From NCBI RefSeq assembly GCF_003697915.1, contig NZ_RCVN01000004.1:1-64000 (forward strand): 64,000 nt of DNA, written 5' to 3'. Below the pieces are notes generated by a model. It was not told where the DNA came from, ran no database searches, and worked only from the letters and a program-made list of their open reading frames with translations. The stretch comes from Staphylococcus pseudoxylosus (lineage in GTDB: Bacteria; Bacillota; Bacilli; Staphylococcales; Staphylococcaceae). The position numbers were made by a program, and so were the translations under genes. Shown piece by piece: positions 1 through 10,355 of the stretch (the first letter of the stretch is position 1; every line of letters starts with the position of its first letter).

Positions 1-1
1 T

Positions 2-3000
2 AGCGTGAATTCGGATGCTTCTTCTACTGAACAAGATACTGACGCTGTTCAAGATGATAGCGTAGACACTACTAAAGCACCCAATGCTACTTTATATAGT
101 ACACAAGCGACACCTAAACTTAGAGTAGCTAGAAGTGCCAATTCAACAGTCGCAACACGTTCTGCACTTACAAATGAAGCGACAACGCGTTCAACATTGC
201 CAAAATATTCGCCAAAAGTCAGTTCATCAATTAACAATTATATTCGTAAAAACAACTTTAAAGCACCTAACTACGAACAAGATATAGCATCTTATTTACC
301 AAAATATGATTATCGCTACGGTAAACCTGAAGGTATTGTTATGCATGATACTGCAAATGATAATTCAACAATTACTGGCGAAATCAATTATATGAAGAAC
401 AATTATGAGAATGCTTTCGTACATGCTTACGTAGATGGAAATCGTATTATTGAAACAGCAAATACTGATTACTTAGCTTGGGGTGGCGGTGCTGTGGCCA
501 ACCAACGTTTCATACACGTTGAATTAGTTCATACTCATGACTATGATTCATTTGCTCGTTCAATAAATAACTATGCTGATTATGCAGCAACAAACTTACA
601 GTATTATGGTTTAGTCCCTGATAGTGCTGAATATGATGGAGCTGGTACTGTTTGGACTCATAAAGCAGTAAGTAATTACTTAGGCGGTACTGACCATACT
701 GATCCTCATGGTTATTTAGCTGCACATAATTATAGTTATGATGAATTATATGACCTTATTTATGAAAAATATTTAATTAAAACAGGCCAAGCTGCTGCTT
801 GGGGTACATCCTCTTCAGGTAGTACGAGTGGAAATAGCTCAAATAATACAGGATCAAGTAATACTGGTGTAACTACTCCACCTAAAACAGGTAGCGTAAA
901 AGTAACAGCTAACAATGGCGTTGGAAGAATTAATACTACTAACGATGGTTTATATACTACTGTATACGACCAAAATGGTAAGAAAACGGACCGCACGAAC
1001 CAAACACTTAAAGTTACAAAATCTGCTACTTTAGGTAATGAAAATTTCTATTTGGTTTCTGATTTTAATAAAGGTACATTAATTGGTTGGGTACACCAAG
1101 GCGACGTTAATTATAATACTGCTAAAGCAGCAACTAACATTAATAAAACTTATCAAATCAAACCTGGAGAAACGATATATACTGTTCCTTGGGGTACAAG
1201 TTCTCAAAAAGCAGGTACTGTTTCAGGAAAATCTACACAAACGTTCAAAGCAACAAAACAACAACAAATTGGACAGTCTAACTATATTTATGGAACTGTA
1301 AATAATTTATCTGGTTGGGTCAGCCTAAGTAAGTTATCTTCAACAAGTAATACAGCTACATCCCCTACTACAAATTCAGGGAAATTAACTGTAAATACAC
1401 TTACAAATCAACAAGGTACTGTTTCCAAAAACAATCACGGTGTATATACGACCGTATATGATAAACAAGGTGTGCAAAAGCCATATGTTAATGGCCAAAC
1501 ATATAAACTAAGCAAAAAAGCAACACTAGGTAAAAATGCATTTTACTTAATTACTGATAACAAAACCAATACTAATATAGGTTGGATGCAAACTGGTGAC
1601 ATTACAGTTAAAGAAGTAGCGAAAAAAGCAACTACTAACCAAACACAAAATGTAAGTGAAATTGGTCAGTTAAATACCAAAAATTCTGGTATTAAAGCGA
1701 CTGTTTACGAACAGCAAGGTAAAGACGCAACAAAACTAGCTGGAAAAACTTATAATGTTACAAAACAGCGCACTGAAGGCAACAATACTTATGTATTAAT
1801 ACAAAATGTAAATCAAAATACGCCAATTGGCTGGATTAATACAAAAGATATTAATACTCGTAATTTAAGCCAAACAAATGCTAAAAATGGCCAGTATACT
1901 GTTAAAGCGACTAATAATGGTCTTTACGCAGTACCATGGGGTACAAAATCACAACAACTAGATACACTCAATAATCTTAAAAATAATCAATTCAATGCAT
2001 CTAAATCTGTCTACGTCGATAAAGACGAATACGTTTATGGTATTGTAAACAACAAAACTGGTTGGATAGCTGCTAATGATTTAAATAAGGTACAACCATC
2101 TAATCGTACGGATGTTTCAAATCCGCAAAGCGTTACTAAATCAGCGGTAACTCCGTATAAATATGATTATGTGATCTTCAATAAAAATGGTAACTATTAT
2201 TTAGATCCAACATCTACTACGCCATCAGGTTCACTTAAAGATTTTTATGAAAGTATTTTTACAGTTTATGAAACTCAAGTGATTAATGGTACTACTTGGT
2301 ATCATGGCAAACTGTCTAATGGTAAAGTCGTTTGGATTAAAGAAGCTGATTTACGTAAAGAATTAGTAAAATACTATGATTCAGGCATTACTTTAGATCA
2401 AGCTGTTGCTATCCAAAAAGGATTAACTGCTAAACCACAAATCCAACACACACCTGGAAAATGGGAAGATGCTACAGCAAACGAAATCAAAAATGCTATG
2501 GATTCAAGTAAGCTAATAAAAGATGAAACTCAAAAATATCAATTTTTACGTTTAGATAAAACTCAAAATATTGGTGCAACTGATTTAGATAAATTACTTG
2601 TTGGTAAAGGTATTTTAGAAGGTCAAGGCGCAGCGTTTAGCGAAGCAGCTCAGACTTACGATATCAATGAAGTGTATTTAATATCTCATGCATTACTTGA
2701 AACTGGCAATGGTACATCTAAACTTGCAAATGGTGGCGATGTTGTAGACAATAAAGTTGTTACTGATGGTCCAAACAAATATTATAATATGTTTGGCATC
2801 GGCGCAGTTGATAGTGACGCTGTAAAACAAGGGTTTATAACAGCAAAAAATAATGGCTGGAACACAGTTAAAAAAGCTATCGTTGGCGGCGCTAAATTTA
2901 TATCTGAATCATATATTGATAAAGGTCAAAATACACTTTATAAAATGCGTTGGAACCCTGAAAACCCAGGTGTTCACCAATATGCAACAGACGTAGCATG

Positions 3001-3088
3001 GGCCTCTCATAATGCTACTCGCATTAAAGGTTTCTATGATTCTATGGATAAACTTGGTAAATATTTCGACGTAGATACGTATAAATAA
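2..3088 (+). CDS. atl: Bifunctional autolysin Atl, 5'-truncated by window edge
   Basis: Major staphylococcal peptidoglycan hydrolase used for daughter-cell separation and surface attachment; it is secreted and cut into an amidase and a glucosaminidase. The frame is open to the window edge, so the signal peptide and part of the propeptide are missing. Counting from codon 5, a Ser/Thr-rich propeptide runs to about residue 75. An Amidase_2 domain spans about 85-270, with zinc-ligand candidates at His114 and in the THKAVSNYLGG/DPHGYL region. GW-type repeats, each ending in a GW motif, cover about 295-760. The C-terminal glucosaminidase (about 830-1025) carries the catalytic ALLETGNG motif with Glu899. 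A strong hairpin terminator follows. The identification is firm; full-length relatives are about 1250-1350 residues. Confidence 0.96.
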   Translation, partial: SVNSDASSTEQDTDAVQDDSVDTTKAPNATLYSTQATPKLRVARSANSTVATRSALTNEATTRSTLPKYSPKVSSSINNYIRKNNFKAPNYEQDIASYLPKYDYRYGKPEGIVMHDTANDNSTITGEINYMKNNYENAFVHAYVDGNRIIETANTDYLAWGGGAVANQRFIHVELVHTHDYDSFARSINNYADYAATNLQYYGLVPDSAEYDGAGTVWTHKAVSNYLGGTDHTDPHGYLAAHNYSYDELYDLIYEKYLIKTGQAAAWGTSSSGSTSGNSSNNTGSSNTGVTTPPKTGSVKVTANNGVGRINTTNDGLYTTVYDQNGKKTDRTNQTLKVTKSATLGNENFYLVSDFNKGTLIGWVHQGDVNYNTAKAATNINKTYQIKPGETIYTVPWGTSSQKAGTVSGKSTQTFKATKQQQIGQSNYIYGTVNNLSGWVSLSKLSSTSNTATSPTTNSGKLTVNTLTNQQGTVSKNNHGVYTTVYDKQGVQKPYVNGQTYKLSKKATLGKNAFYLITDNKTNTNIGWMQTGDITVKEVAKKATTNQTQNVSEIGQLNTKNSGIKATVYEQQGKDATKLAGKTYNVTKQRTEGNNTYVLIQNVNQNTPIGWINTKDINTRNLSQTNAKNGQYTVKATNNGLYAVPWGTKSQQLDTLNNLKNNQFNASKSVYVDKDEYVYGIVNNKTGWIAANDLNKVQPSNRTDVSNPQSVTKSAVTPYKYDYVIFNKNGNYYLDPTSTTPSGSLKDFYESIFTVYETQVINGTTWYHGKLSNGKVVWIKEADLRKELVKYYDSGITLDQAVAIQKGLTAKPQIQHTPGKWEDATANEIKNAMDSSKLIKDETQKYQFLRLDKTQNIGATDLDKLLVGKGILEGQGAAFSEAAQTYDINEVYLISHALLETGNGTSKLANGGDVVDNKVVTDGPNKYYNMFGIGAVDSDAVKQGFITAKNNGWNTVKKAIVGGAKFISESYIDKGQNTLYKMRWNPENPGVHQYATDVAWASHNATRIKGFYDSMDKLGKYFDVDTYK

Positions 3089-3116
3089 TATTAATTTAAA
3101 ACATTAAACCAATTAA

Positions 3117-3178
3117 AAGAAGCGTACTAATGACAATGCTTATCGCAAGTTATTGTCATTATGTACGCTTCTTTTTTA
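3117..3178. terminator. Bidirectional intrinsic terminator after atl
   Basis: A long hairpin has arms AAGAAGCGTAC...GTACGCTTCTT extended by AATGACAAT/ATTGTCATT. It has A-rich sequence on the left and a T-run on the right, so it can end atl on plus and the convergent MarR gene on minus. Confidence 0.85.
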
Positions 3179-3179
3179 A

Positions 3180-3602
3180 CTAATGCATATATACTTGATG
3201 TACATTTAGCTTATATAATAATTGGTTTAAATTTTCTATGTCTTTAGATGTAAGGTTTTGGCAACGTGCTTCAATCAAAGCTACCCTAACCTCATTAATT
3301 TGTTGTACCAATTCTTTCGCCTTTTCTGTAACCATCAAATCTTTACATCTCATGTCTTTATTGGATTGCTTGCTCGTTATATACCCCATCTGGCATAACT
3401 TTTTTATCCAACGTGAAACAATTGATTGTTCTTTATTAATTTTCATAGTCAAATCATACTGAGATAACACTTCATAATTATATAATATTCTTAACATTTC
3501 TAATTGCTCAGAAGTCAAATCAGTTCTCTGACCAAATCTTCTACTTACCAGATTTAAATCATTACCTGTAAGTGTAATTAACTGTTCTAGTTGTTTGTAC
3601 AT
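3180..3602 (-). CDS. MarR-family transcriptional regulator
   Basis: Predicted DNA-binding regulator of about 140 residues, close to the MarR/Sar family size. A winged-helix core is recognisable: SEQLEMLRILYNYEVLSQYDL, then the recognition segment around KEQSIVSRWIKKL, then a wing (GYITSKQSNKDMRCKDL) and a C-terminal dimerisation helix. The start at 3602 (ATG TAC) has GTGGAG at good spacing; ATG at 3611 or GTG at 3617 are alternatives. It converges on atl and shares its terminator. An orthologous MarR gene beside atl is known in S. aureus. Target genes cannot be told from the sequence; regulation of wall or surface functions is only suggested by position. Confidence 0.8.
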   Translation of the reverse strand: MYKQLEQLITLTGNDLNLVSRRFGQRTDLTSEQLEMLRILYNYEVLSQYDLTMKINKEQSIVSRWIKKLCQMGYITSKQSNKDMRCKDLMVTEKAKELVQQINEVRVALIEARCQNLTSKDIENLNQLLYKLNVHQVYMH

Positions 3603-3809
3603 GTTGCTCATCTCCACTATTATTAATTTAGCTTTGTTAAAATCATAAGTTTTTTACACTATTTTATTTCTTAATATTATAATCGTATCCTTCATGATAT
3701 ACAATAATAAAAGACAAATTGTACTATTTTGTTGCATTTCTCATAGGTTTTATAATAGATTAGAACTAGTGTATATAAAATTTATCGTACTACTTAAAGG
3801 AGAAAACGA

Positions 3810-4814
3810 ATGTCACAGTTGAAAGAAAGAGATTACTTTTTCGATAATGCAAGAGCTGCGCTGATTTTTCTTGTAGTCTTTGGCCATCTATTACAGCCAT
3901 ATACAGAAACCAGTCCTCATTTATCTTCATTGTATTTAACAATATATAGCTTTCATATGCCAGGCTTTTTATTTATTTCAGGCTATTTTGCCAAAAAAGC
4001 TGGTGAAGTTGGTTATTTAGAAAAAGTATCAAAAAAACTATTAGTTCCATATGTTATATTCTTTGGCTTTTTCTCTTTTTACTATTACTTAACTGGCAAA
4101 GAAGATAGTGTTCAGTTTGATCCTTTCGATCCAGTATTTGCATTATGGTTTTTACTCACATTATTCTTTTTCCACGTAATATTAGTAATAGTTAAGGATT
4201 ATAAACCATATTATGTATTACCTATAGCAGTGATTATTTCACTATTCGCTGGGTATTCTGAGAATATAGATAATTACTTAAGCTTTTCTAGGACGATTAT
4301 GTTCTTCCCAATATTCTATTTAGGCTATTTATTTACTAATAAACATACACAGCTTTTAAGAAATAAAAAGTTTCTACCAATAGCTATTATCACGTTACTA
4401 GCCTTTTATGTTATATACACATATCATCCGATTAACTCTAATTGGTTGTTAGGCGATTCGCCCTATATGTCACTTGAAGGAAAGCTAGATTTCTATAGCC
4501 CAATCAAAAGATTGTTATTATATTTTATCGTTTTAATTACGATGTTTGCTTTCTTTAATTTAATACCTGAAAAAGAAAAATTTTATACTTATATAGGTCG
4601 TAGAACAATGCATGTGTATTTACTACATGGTTTATTTATTGGTATTATCCGTGGCTTTGGAATATATCCATTTAAAGATCATATTAGTATCTTAACTTAT
4701 CTTTATTTAGTTATTGTTACGTCTATAATCGTGTATATACTATCAACACGATTTGTATCTAAATGGACAAATCCAATTATAAATTTACAATCTCCTTTTA
4801 AATTCAAAGGATAA
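3810..4814 (+). CDS. Acyltransferase-3 family membrane protein
   Basis: Integral membrane protein of 334 residues with about ten hydrophobic segments. It starts with the family signature RDYFFDNARAALIFLVVFGHLLQP, whose conserved early Asn-Arg and His fit the acyltransferase-3 (OatA/fucose 4-O-acetylase-like) group. Such proteins move acetyl or other acyl groups from cytoplasmic donors to extracytoplasmic sugars or lipids. No SGNH hydrolase domain is fused, unlike OatA, so peptidoglycan O-acetylation should not be assumed. The start has AAAGGAG upstream. It lies alone on plus between the MarR gene and the aminotransferase. The substrate is unknown. Confidence 0.85.
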   Translation: MSQLKERDYFFDNARAALIFLVVFGHLLQPYTETSPHLSSLYLTIYSFHMPGFLFISGYFAKKAGEVGYLEKVSKKLLVPYVIFFGFFSFYYYLTGKEDSVQFDPFDPVFALWFLLTLFFFHVILVIVKDYKPYYVLPIAVIISLFAGYSENIDNYLSFSRTIMFFPIFYLGYLFTNKHTQLLRNKKFLPIAIITLLAFYVIYTYHPINSNWLLGDSPYMSLEGKLDFYSPIKRLLLYFIVLITMFAFFNLIPEKEKFYTYIGRRTMHVYLLHGLFIGIIRGFGIYPFKDHISILTYLYLVIVTSIIVYILSTRFVSKWTNPIINLQSPFKFKG

Positions 4815-4936
4815 ATAAGTATTAAACCGAATTGTATTGATTTTAAATATGTTATGATAAATATTGAAGTACTTCCAATCAATCTATACATATTTAAATA
4901 CAATTCGGTATTTTTAATTTTGAGGTGAAAAATATA

Positions 4937-6100
4937 ATGCAACTGTCATTAAATAACAATTCAAAACATTTATCAGCACCTAGCATCCGCCAATTTTCAA
5001 ATCGCATTAAAGGGATTGAAGATTGCATTAACTTAACGATAGGTCAGCCAGACTTTCCTATGCCTAAAGAAGTAAAAGATGCGTACATAAATGCGATTAA
5101 AGAAGATCAAACGAGTTATTCACATAACAAAGGATTAATTGAAACAAGGAATGCTGTGAGCCAATATTTTGAACAACGCTATGGCTTTACATATAGTTCA
5201 GAAGAAATCATTATCACTAATGGTGCTAGCGAAGCCTTAGATACTGCTTTAAGAAGTATCATAGATGAAGGAGATGAAATATTAGTACCTGGACCAGTAT
5301 ATGCTGGCTACATACCACTTATCAAGACACTTGGCGGTATTCCAGTTTATATTGATACGACAATATCTGAATACAAAGTAACACCTGAAGCACTGGAAAA
5401 ACATATAACCCAAAATACCAAAGCAATACTATTAAATTACCCTACTAATCCAACCGGTGTGATATTGTCTTATAATGAAGTACAAGCTATTGCTAATAAA
5501 TTAAAAGATAAAGAGATTTTTATTATTAGTGATGAAATTTATGCTGAAAATACTTTTACTGGCAAGCATACTTCTTTTGCCGAATTTGAAGTAATTCGCG
5601 ATCAATTATTACTTGTTGGAGGGTTAAGCAAATCACATTCTGCAACTGGCATACGTATAGGATTTTTGATTGGGCCAGAATATTTAATTGAAAAATTAAC
5701 TTTTATGCATGCTTATAATTGTATCTGTGCCAACGTTCCTGCTCAAATTGCATGTATTGCAGCTTTAAATGAGGGTTTAGAAGCACCGCAATACATGAAT
5801 GAAGCATATATTGAACGACGTGACTTTTTAATAAACAAATTAGAATCAATGGGATTCGAACTAGATGCTAAACCTGAGGGTGCATTTTATATTTTTCCTA
5901 GTATTAAGCATTTTACAGACGATGACTTTGACTTTTGTGTAGATGTTTTAGAAAATGCACATGTTGCCATTGTTCCTGGTTCCGCGTTTACTGATATTGG
6001 TAAAGGACACGTACGTATTTCTTATGCATATGAACTTGATGCATTAAAAGAAGCTATGAGAAGACTAGAACAATATCTTACTTTAAATTATAAATCATAA
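4937..6100 (+). CDS. PLP-dependent class I/II aminotransferase (PatA-like)
   Basis: Fold-type I aminotransferase of 387 residues that transfers an amino group with pyridoxal phosphate. The N-terminal INLTIGQPDFPMP motif, NYPTNPTG, the ISDEIYAE aspartate, the GGLSKSHSATGIRIG lysine loop (Schiff-base Lys) and a C-terminal RISYAYE arginine are all present. The sequence resembles the PatA/N-acetyl-LL-diaminopimelate aminotransferase subgroup, which in staphylococci lies near atl. The ATG at 4937 is preferred over the upstream GTG at 4925 because GAGGTG sits at the right distance. The exact substrate (aromatic amino acid or N-acetyl-diaminopimelate) cannot be decided here. Confidence 0.88.
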   Translation: MQLSLNNNSKHLSAPSIRQFSNRIKGIEDCINLTIGQPDFPMPKEVKDAYINAIKEDQTSYSHNKGLIETRNAVSQYFEQRYGFTYSSEEIIITNGASEALDTALRSIIDEGDEILVPGPVYAGYIPLIKTLGGIPVYIDTTISEYKVTPEALEKHITQNTKAILLNYPTNPTGVILSYNEVQAIANKLKDKEIFIISDEIYAENTFTGKHTSFAEFEVIRDQLLLVGGLSKSHSATGIRIGFLIGPEYLIEKLTFMHAYNCICANVPAQIACIAALNEGLEAPQYMNEAYIERRDFLINKLESMGFELDAKPEGAFYIFPSIKHFTDDDFDFCVDVLENAHVAIVPGSAFTDIGKGHVRISYAYELDALKEAMRRLEQYLTLNYKS

Positions 6101-6268
6101 TAAAAATCACCAACTAAATGTGAGTTTGAAATATGCCCCTTTGACGTTTCTATTAATAAATATACGCATGTGGTATAGCGTAACTTCAACATTGATGTTG
6201 GTGTTTTAATTTTTAATCGATATAACGATTAGCTTACTTTATTGTGCTTATTAAATATAATTTTTATT

Positions 6269-6727
6269 TTAAGATTTCTTATTCTCACTTTTAGCATAAA
6301 TATTTTTCTCGGCAAACGTTTTCAATATCTGATAATATGCTAATGAATCTTCCTTTTCCATGTCAAATTGCTGAATCACTTCTTCTGAAATTTTCGAAAA
6401 TTCTTCTTTTAATTTTATCCCCTTTGTGGTTAACATAACTTTCACTCTTCTTTCATCATCTTCTGTTCTAAGACGACGAATCAATTCTTTTTTCTCTAGC
6501 CTTTTAATGATTGGACTGATTGTCCCTGAATCTAAGTATAATTCATCACATAATGTTTTTATGTATATTGGCGTTTCATTTTCAATATACAACAAAACAA
6601 TATAATTAGGGAAACTTATATCATATCGTTTTAAATACTTATTAAACCTGTTTGCAACTTCTTTACTTGTAATATAAAACAAATAACACATTTCTTTTCT
6701 CATTTGATCATATATATCAGTTGTCAT
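6269..6727 (-). CDS. SarZ/MgrA/OhrR-like MarR regulator
   Basis: MarR-family regulator of 152 residues. The N-terminal helix MRKEMCYLFYITSKEVANRF matches the SarZ pattern (LCFLFYVSSKE), with Cys14 at the position of the redox-sensing cysteine of SarZ, MgrA and OhrR. The winged helix follows (YLDSGTISPIIKRLEKKELIRRLRTEDDERRVKV). A second cysteine lies near residue 60 in TLCDELYLD. By family knowledge such proteins sense oxidants by cysteine modification and control virulence, autolysis and stress genes. It is monocistronic, and I see no ohr gene beside it. It may be a paralogue of SarZ rather than SarZ itself. Confidence 0.85.
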   Translation of the reverse strand: MTTDIYDQMRKEMCYLFYITSKEVANRFNKYLKRYDISFPNYIVLLYIENETPIYIKTLCDELYLDSGTISPIIKRLEKKELIRRLRTEDDERRVKVMLTTKGIKLKEEFSKISEEVIQQFDMEKEDSLAYYQILKTFAEKNIYAKSENKKS

Positions 6728-7068
6728 GTTTTCTTCTCATCCCTGCTCAATTATAATATTAATCCACGTTTTAATTTTAGTCAAATACAATAATTAAGTG
6801 TAAAAAAGTTTTCACATTAAAAGTTTCTCACTATATATTAGCACGAAATTAAATTTATATTACTTGAATTATAATTATTTGTATGTCTCAACATATTACG
6901 TTGATAATCTAAATAGTAAATAATTTTTTAACCCAAATCACAATATATAATACTATTTATCATTTTATGTATTCATCCTAATAGCCATAAAAAAACTAGG
7001 TGAGACATAGCTCCACCTAGTTAATCGATAATGCTTATTTATTTTTAGTATTGCTTTTCATTCAAATT
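6728..7068. other. Intergenic DNA between SarZ-like gene and menB
   Basis: AT-rich spacer containing the leader of the minus-strand MarR gene and, at its right end, the menB terminator. I see no open frame with a ribosome site. Several ATTA/TAAT-rich stretches could be promoters but no clear paired -35/-10 stands out. Confidence 0.5.
6989..7022 (-). terminator. Terminator of the menFDHB operon
   Basis: Hairpin reading on minus AACTAGGTGGAGC...GTCTCACCTAGTT followed by a T-run, about 50 bases past the menB stop codon. Confidence 0.85.
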
Positions 7069-7887
7069 CTATGGGAATTTAGGGAATTGATCAAAATCTG
7101 GATCACGTTTTTCTTTAAATGCATCTCTGCCTTCTTTTGCTTCATCTGTTGTATAGTAAAGTAAAGTAGCGTCACCAGCCATTTGTTGTAATCCAGCTAA
7201 ACCATCAGTATCTGCATTCATAGCTGCTTTCAAGAATCTTAAAGCCGTTGGTGAATGTTGTTTCATTTCTTGGCACCATTGAACTGTTTCATCTTCGACT
7301 TGGTCTAATGGAACGACTGTATTTACTAAGCCCATGTCTAAAGCTTGTTGAGCGTCATATTGGCGACATAAGTACCAAATTTCACGAGCTTTTTTGTGTC
7401 CTACGATACGAGCTAAATAACCTGAACCGTACCCAGCATCAAATGATCCAACTTTAGGTCCAGTTTGACCAAAGATTGCATTATCTGCTGCGATTGTTAA
7501 GTCACAAACGACACTAAGCACGTGCCCACCGCCGATTGAATAACCTCTCACCATTGCAACGACAGGTTTCGGAATCACACGAATAAGTCTTTGTAAGTCT
7601 AATACATTTAAACGAGGAATTTGATCGTCACCTACGTAACCACCGTGGCCACGTACTTTTTGATCTCCTCCTGAACAAAATGCTTTATCCCCTTCACCAG
7701 TTAGGATAATAACAGAAACGCGTTGGTCATCACGTGCTCTTGTGAATGCATCTATCATTTCTTGTACTGTATTTGGTGTAAATGCGTTACGAACCTCAGG
7801 ACGATTAATCGTCACTTTTGCAATACCATCATATATTTCATATTTAATTTCTTTATATTCTTTAATTGTTTCCCACTGTCTAGTCAT
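7069..7887 (-). CDS. menB: 1,4-dihydroxy-2-naphthoyl-CoA synthase MenB
   Basis: Crotonase-fold enzyme of 272 residues that closes the second ring of the naphthoquinone, converting O-succinylbenzoyl-CoA to DHNA-CoA in menaquinone synthesis. The oxyanion-hole and substrate motifs are visible: [11 protein letters not shown] near the start, [29 protein letters not shown] and the conserved [12 protein letters not shown]. Length and sequence are typical. It is the last gene of the menF-menD-menH-menB cluster, its start overlapping the menH stop by a few bases (translational coupling), and a terminator follows directly. Confidence 0.97.
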   Translation of the reverse strand: MTRQWETIKEYKEIKYEIYDGIAKVTINRPEVRNAFTPNTVQEMIDAFTRARDDQRVSVIILTGEGDKAFCSGGDQKVRGHGGYVGDDQIPRLNVLDLQRLIRVIPKPVVAMVRGYSIGGGHVLSVVCDLTIAADNAIFGQTGPKVGSFDAGYGSGYLARIVGHKKAREIWYLCRQYDAQQALDMGLVNTVVPLDQVEDETVQWCQEMKQHSPTALRFLKAAMNADTDGLAGLQQMAGDATLLYYTTDEAKEGRDAFKEKRDPDFDQFPKFP

Positions 7888-8686
7888 TTTGCTCCTCCTT
7901 ATGAATAAAACCTAATACTATTCTATCAAATTCTGCAAATTCTTCCACATGTACTGTATGACCACTTTGTTCTATTTCATTTAACTCCGTGTTGTGAATC
8001 ATCGTTTCCATTTGTTTAGCAATCTTACAGAATTTACCATCTAAAGCGCCTACGATTATGCAAGTCGGCACTTTAATTTGCTTTAGCTTTGGCCATAAAT
8101 TAGGCATTTGTCCAGTACCGTAATCACGCAATGCCTTCGCTAAACGCAATGAATTTTGACGTAATCGCATATCACGTATTTCTTTTTTAATGGATTTATC
8201 TAATTCATGCTGTGTATAGAAAAGCGGTAACTTTTCCCAATCATTAACAAAAATTTCTAAACCTGCAATTTCTAGCACTTTCGCTCTAGCTTGATCAACC
8301 AGTTGCCTTTCATTACGGTCTTCCAACACTTCAATTCCTGGAGATGTGCTTTCTAAAATCAATCCTGCTAAGGTAATTTTTCCTTCAATGCCATAGTATA
8401 ACGCTATTCTACCACCCATTGAATAACCGTGTAAAAACAATTGATAACTTTGGAATGACTTTAATAACTCATCTAACTGGTTGGTAATAAATGGAAAATC
8501 CCAAGTTTGATTTGTATCTGAGTCATCTTGTCCATGTCCAGGTAAATCTACAGTTAAAATATTCATTTTTTCTTGTAAGACACACACATGTTTACTAAAT
8601 GCTTGTTGATCGCTTATGAATCCATGTAACATAACCAATAATTCATCTGTATCACATTTCGCTTGATAAAATTTATAGTTTAACAT
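7880..8686 (-). CDS. menH: SHCHC synthase MenH
   Basis: Alpha/beta-hydrolase that eliminates pyruvate from SEPHCHC to give SHCHC in menaquinone synthesis. Seen are the early HGF oxyanion motif ([13 protein letters not shown]), [10 protein letters not shown], the nucleophile elbow [14 protein letters not shown], the acid in VGALDGKF and the C-terminal SGHTVHVEE histidine. The start at 8686 ([10 protein letters not shown]) is preferred; four further in-frame residues upstream would lengthen the overlap with menD. It overlaps both menD and menB, consistent with one polycistronic message. Confidence 0.93.
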   Translation of the reverse strand: MLNYKFYQAKCDTDELLVMLHGFISDQQAFSKHVCVLQEKMNILTVDLPGHGQDDSDTNQTWDFPFITNQLDELLKSFQSYQLFLHGYSMGGRIALYYGIEGKITLAGLILESTSPGIEVLEDRNERQLVDQARAKVLEIAGLEIFVNDWEKLPLFYTQHELDKSIKKEIRDMRLRQNSLRLAKALRDYGTGQMPNLWPKLKQIKVPTCIIVGALDGKFCKIAKQMETMIHNTELNEIEQSGHTVHVEEFAEFDRIVLGFIHKEEQND

Positions 8687-10355
8687 TAACAATATCACTC
8701 AACTTTTTATAGAGTTTTAGATGCTGTTGCTTATTTTCTTCACGTTGCGTGATTATTTCATATATATGAGCGCCAAATTTAGATAAATCAGCATATTTAA
8801 ACGCTTCGATTGATTCATATCTATCAAATGCAAAATCATATAGCAAAGCTGTATGTTCAAAATTAAGTCCTGTTGGTGTACCAAACAGACGCTCAAAATA
8901 ATCTTCTGCCGATTCCTTTTGAGGTAAATATGAAAAAATCCCGCCACCATCATTATTGAGTAGAATAATATTTAAATTAATATCATTTAATTTAGACATT
9001 AATAAACCATTCATGTCATGATAAAACGCTAAATCGCCTATTAATAGGGTCACTTTCTTATGAACTGCCATACCTAAAGCTGTAGATATTACACCGTCAA
9101 TACCGTTCGTACCACGGTTTGCAAATACTTCTGCATCACAATCGATAAACAGATTATCAACATCACGGATTGGCATACTATTACTCACAAACAGGGCATC
9201 TGAAGTTGTTAATTTATCTAAAACATTCGCGACATATGCAGCTTCATCTGTTGCCGTTCTTACATAATCTTTAATCTCAACAATCGCATGTTTCTCTAAT
9301 GTCTGCCACTTCTCTAACCAACGCTTACGCTCAACAATTGGTGTCTCTGACAATTGTCTAAAGAAATCATTGGCTGACATCTCATAGGATACATGTGGTG
9401 TAATTGGAAATGCATCTGGTCTATCATTATTTTGAATTAAAATTTGAAATGCTTCTGTCTCTTTTAACCATTGATTTAATTTTTTCGAAACAACTGGTTT
9501 ACCAACCCTAATAATAAAATCAATATCTAACTGTAAGCCTGCCCTAAACAGTAAGTCATAGCTCGTCACAACATTAGGATGATGTTCACGTCTTAGTTGA
9601 CTCAATGGATCAGCTAGTATTGGCATATCATGTATCGTTGAAAAAGTTAGTACTTGATCAATATCTTGATGTTGCATATCTCCAACAATAATCAAACCTT
9701 TACTCTTTTTAATAATCGAGCTGATTTCATTCAAACTAGTTGTTTTTTGATAATGCGGTAATATTTTCATATCTGATGTTAACCATTCAACCTTTTCAAT
9801 GTTTGGAGTTAATGGCTCTCTAAATGGTAAGTTTAAATGGATTGGGCCACGATGCGGTCCATATAAAAATTGACTTGCTTTTTGAAGCTGGAATTTAACA
9901 GTATTCATCATGAAATCTTCCGCTTCATTTGTATCAACTATTGGAAAATCAAATTGATATTGCACATAATTTTGAAACATATTCGTTTGGTTGATTGCTT
10001 GAGGCGCACCAATATTTCTAAGTTCATGCGGGCGATCACTTGTAAGTACTACTAAAGGTAAATGGCTCAAACTACTCTCTGAAACAGCAGGCGTATAGTT
10101 TGCAGCAGCACTACCTGAAGTACACAAAATGGCAACTGGCCGCTCGCTTCCTTTCATTAAACCCATAGCAAAAAACGCAGCACTTCTTTCATCTGGATGA
10201 ATCCAAGATTTTAATTTAGGGTGTGCCTCAACTGCAATTGCTAACGGTGTTGAACGTGATCCCGGGCTTATTACTACTTCTCTTATGCCATAAGCATATA
10301 ATTCTGAAACAAAAGTAAATACTTGTTTCGTTAACGCATCTGTATGATTATTCAT
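8673..10355 (-). CDS. menD: SEPHCHC synthase MenD (thiamine diphosphate dependent)
   Basis: ThDP enzyme of 560 residues that joins 2-oxoglutarate-derived succinyl semialdehyde to isochorismate, the first committed step of menaquinone synthesis. The N-terminal PYR domain includes [12 protein letters not shown] and the catalytic-Glu region [11 protein letters not shown] central TH3-like domain follows. The C-terminal PP domain has the [16 protein letters not shown] motif and the metal-binding [15 protein letters not shown]...[13 protein letters not shown] motif (GD...NN). It overlaps menF upstream and menH downstream. Confidence 0.97.
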   Translation of the reverse strand: MNNHTDALTKQVFTFVSELYAYGIREVVISPGSRSTPLAIAVEAHPKLKSWIHPDERSAAFFAMGLMKGSERPVAILCTSGSAAANYTPAVSESSLSHLPLVVLTSDRPHELRNIGAPQAINQTNMFQNYVQYQFDFPIVDTNEAEDFMMNTVKFQLQKASQFLYGPHRGPIHLNLPFREPLTPNIEKVEWLTSDMKILPHYQKTTSLNEISSIIKKSKGLIIVGDMQHQDIDQVLTFSTIHDMPILADPLSQLRREHHPNVVTSYDLLFRAGLQLDIDFIIRVGKPVVSKKLNQWLKETEAFQILIQNNDRPDAFPITPHVSYEMSANDFFRQLSETPIVERKRWLEKWQTLEKHAIVEIKDYVRTATDEAAYVANVLDKLTTSDALFVSNSMPIRDVDNLFIDCDAEVFANRGTNGIDGVISTALGMAVHKKVTLLIGDLAFYHDMNGLLMSKLNDINLNIILLNNDGGGIFSYLPQKESAEDYFERLFGTPTGLNFEHTALLYDFAFDRYESIEAFKYADLSKFGAHIYEIITQREENKQQHLKLYKKLSDIVNVKL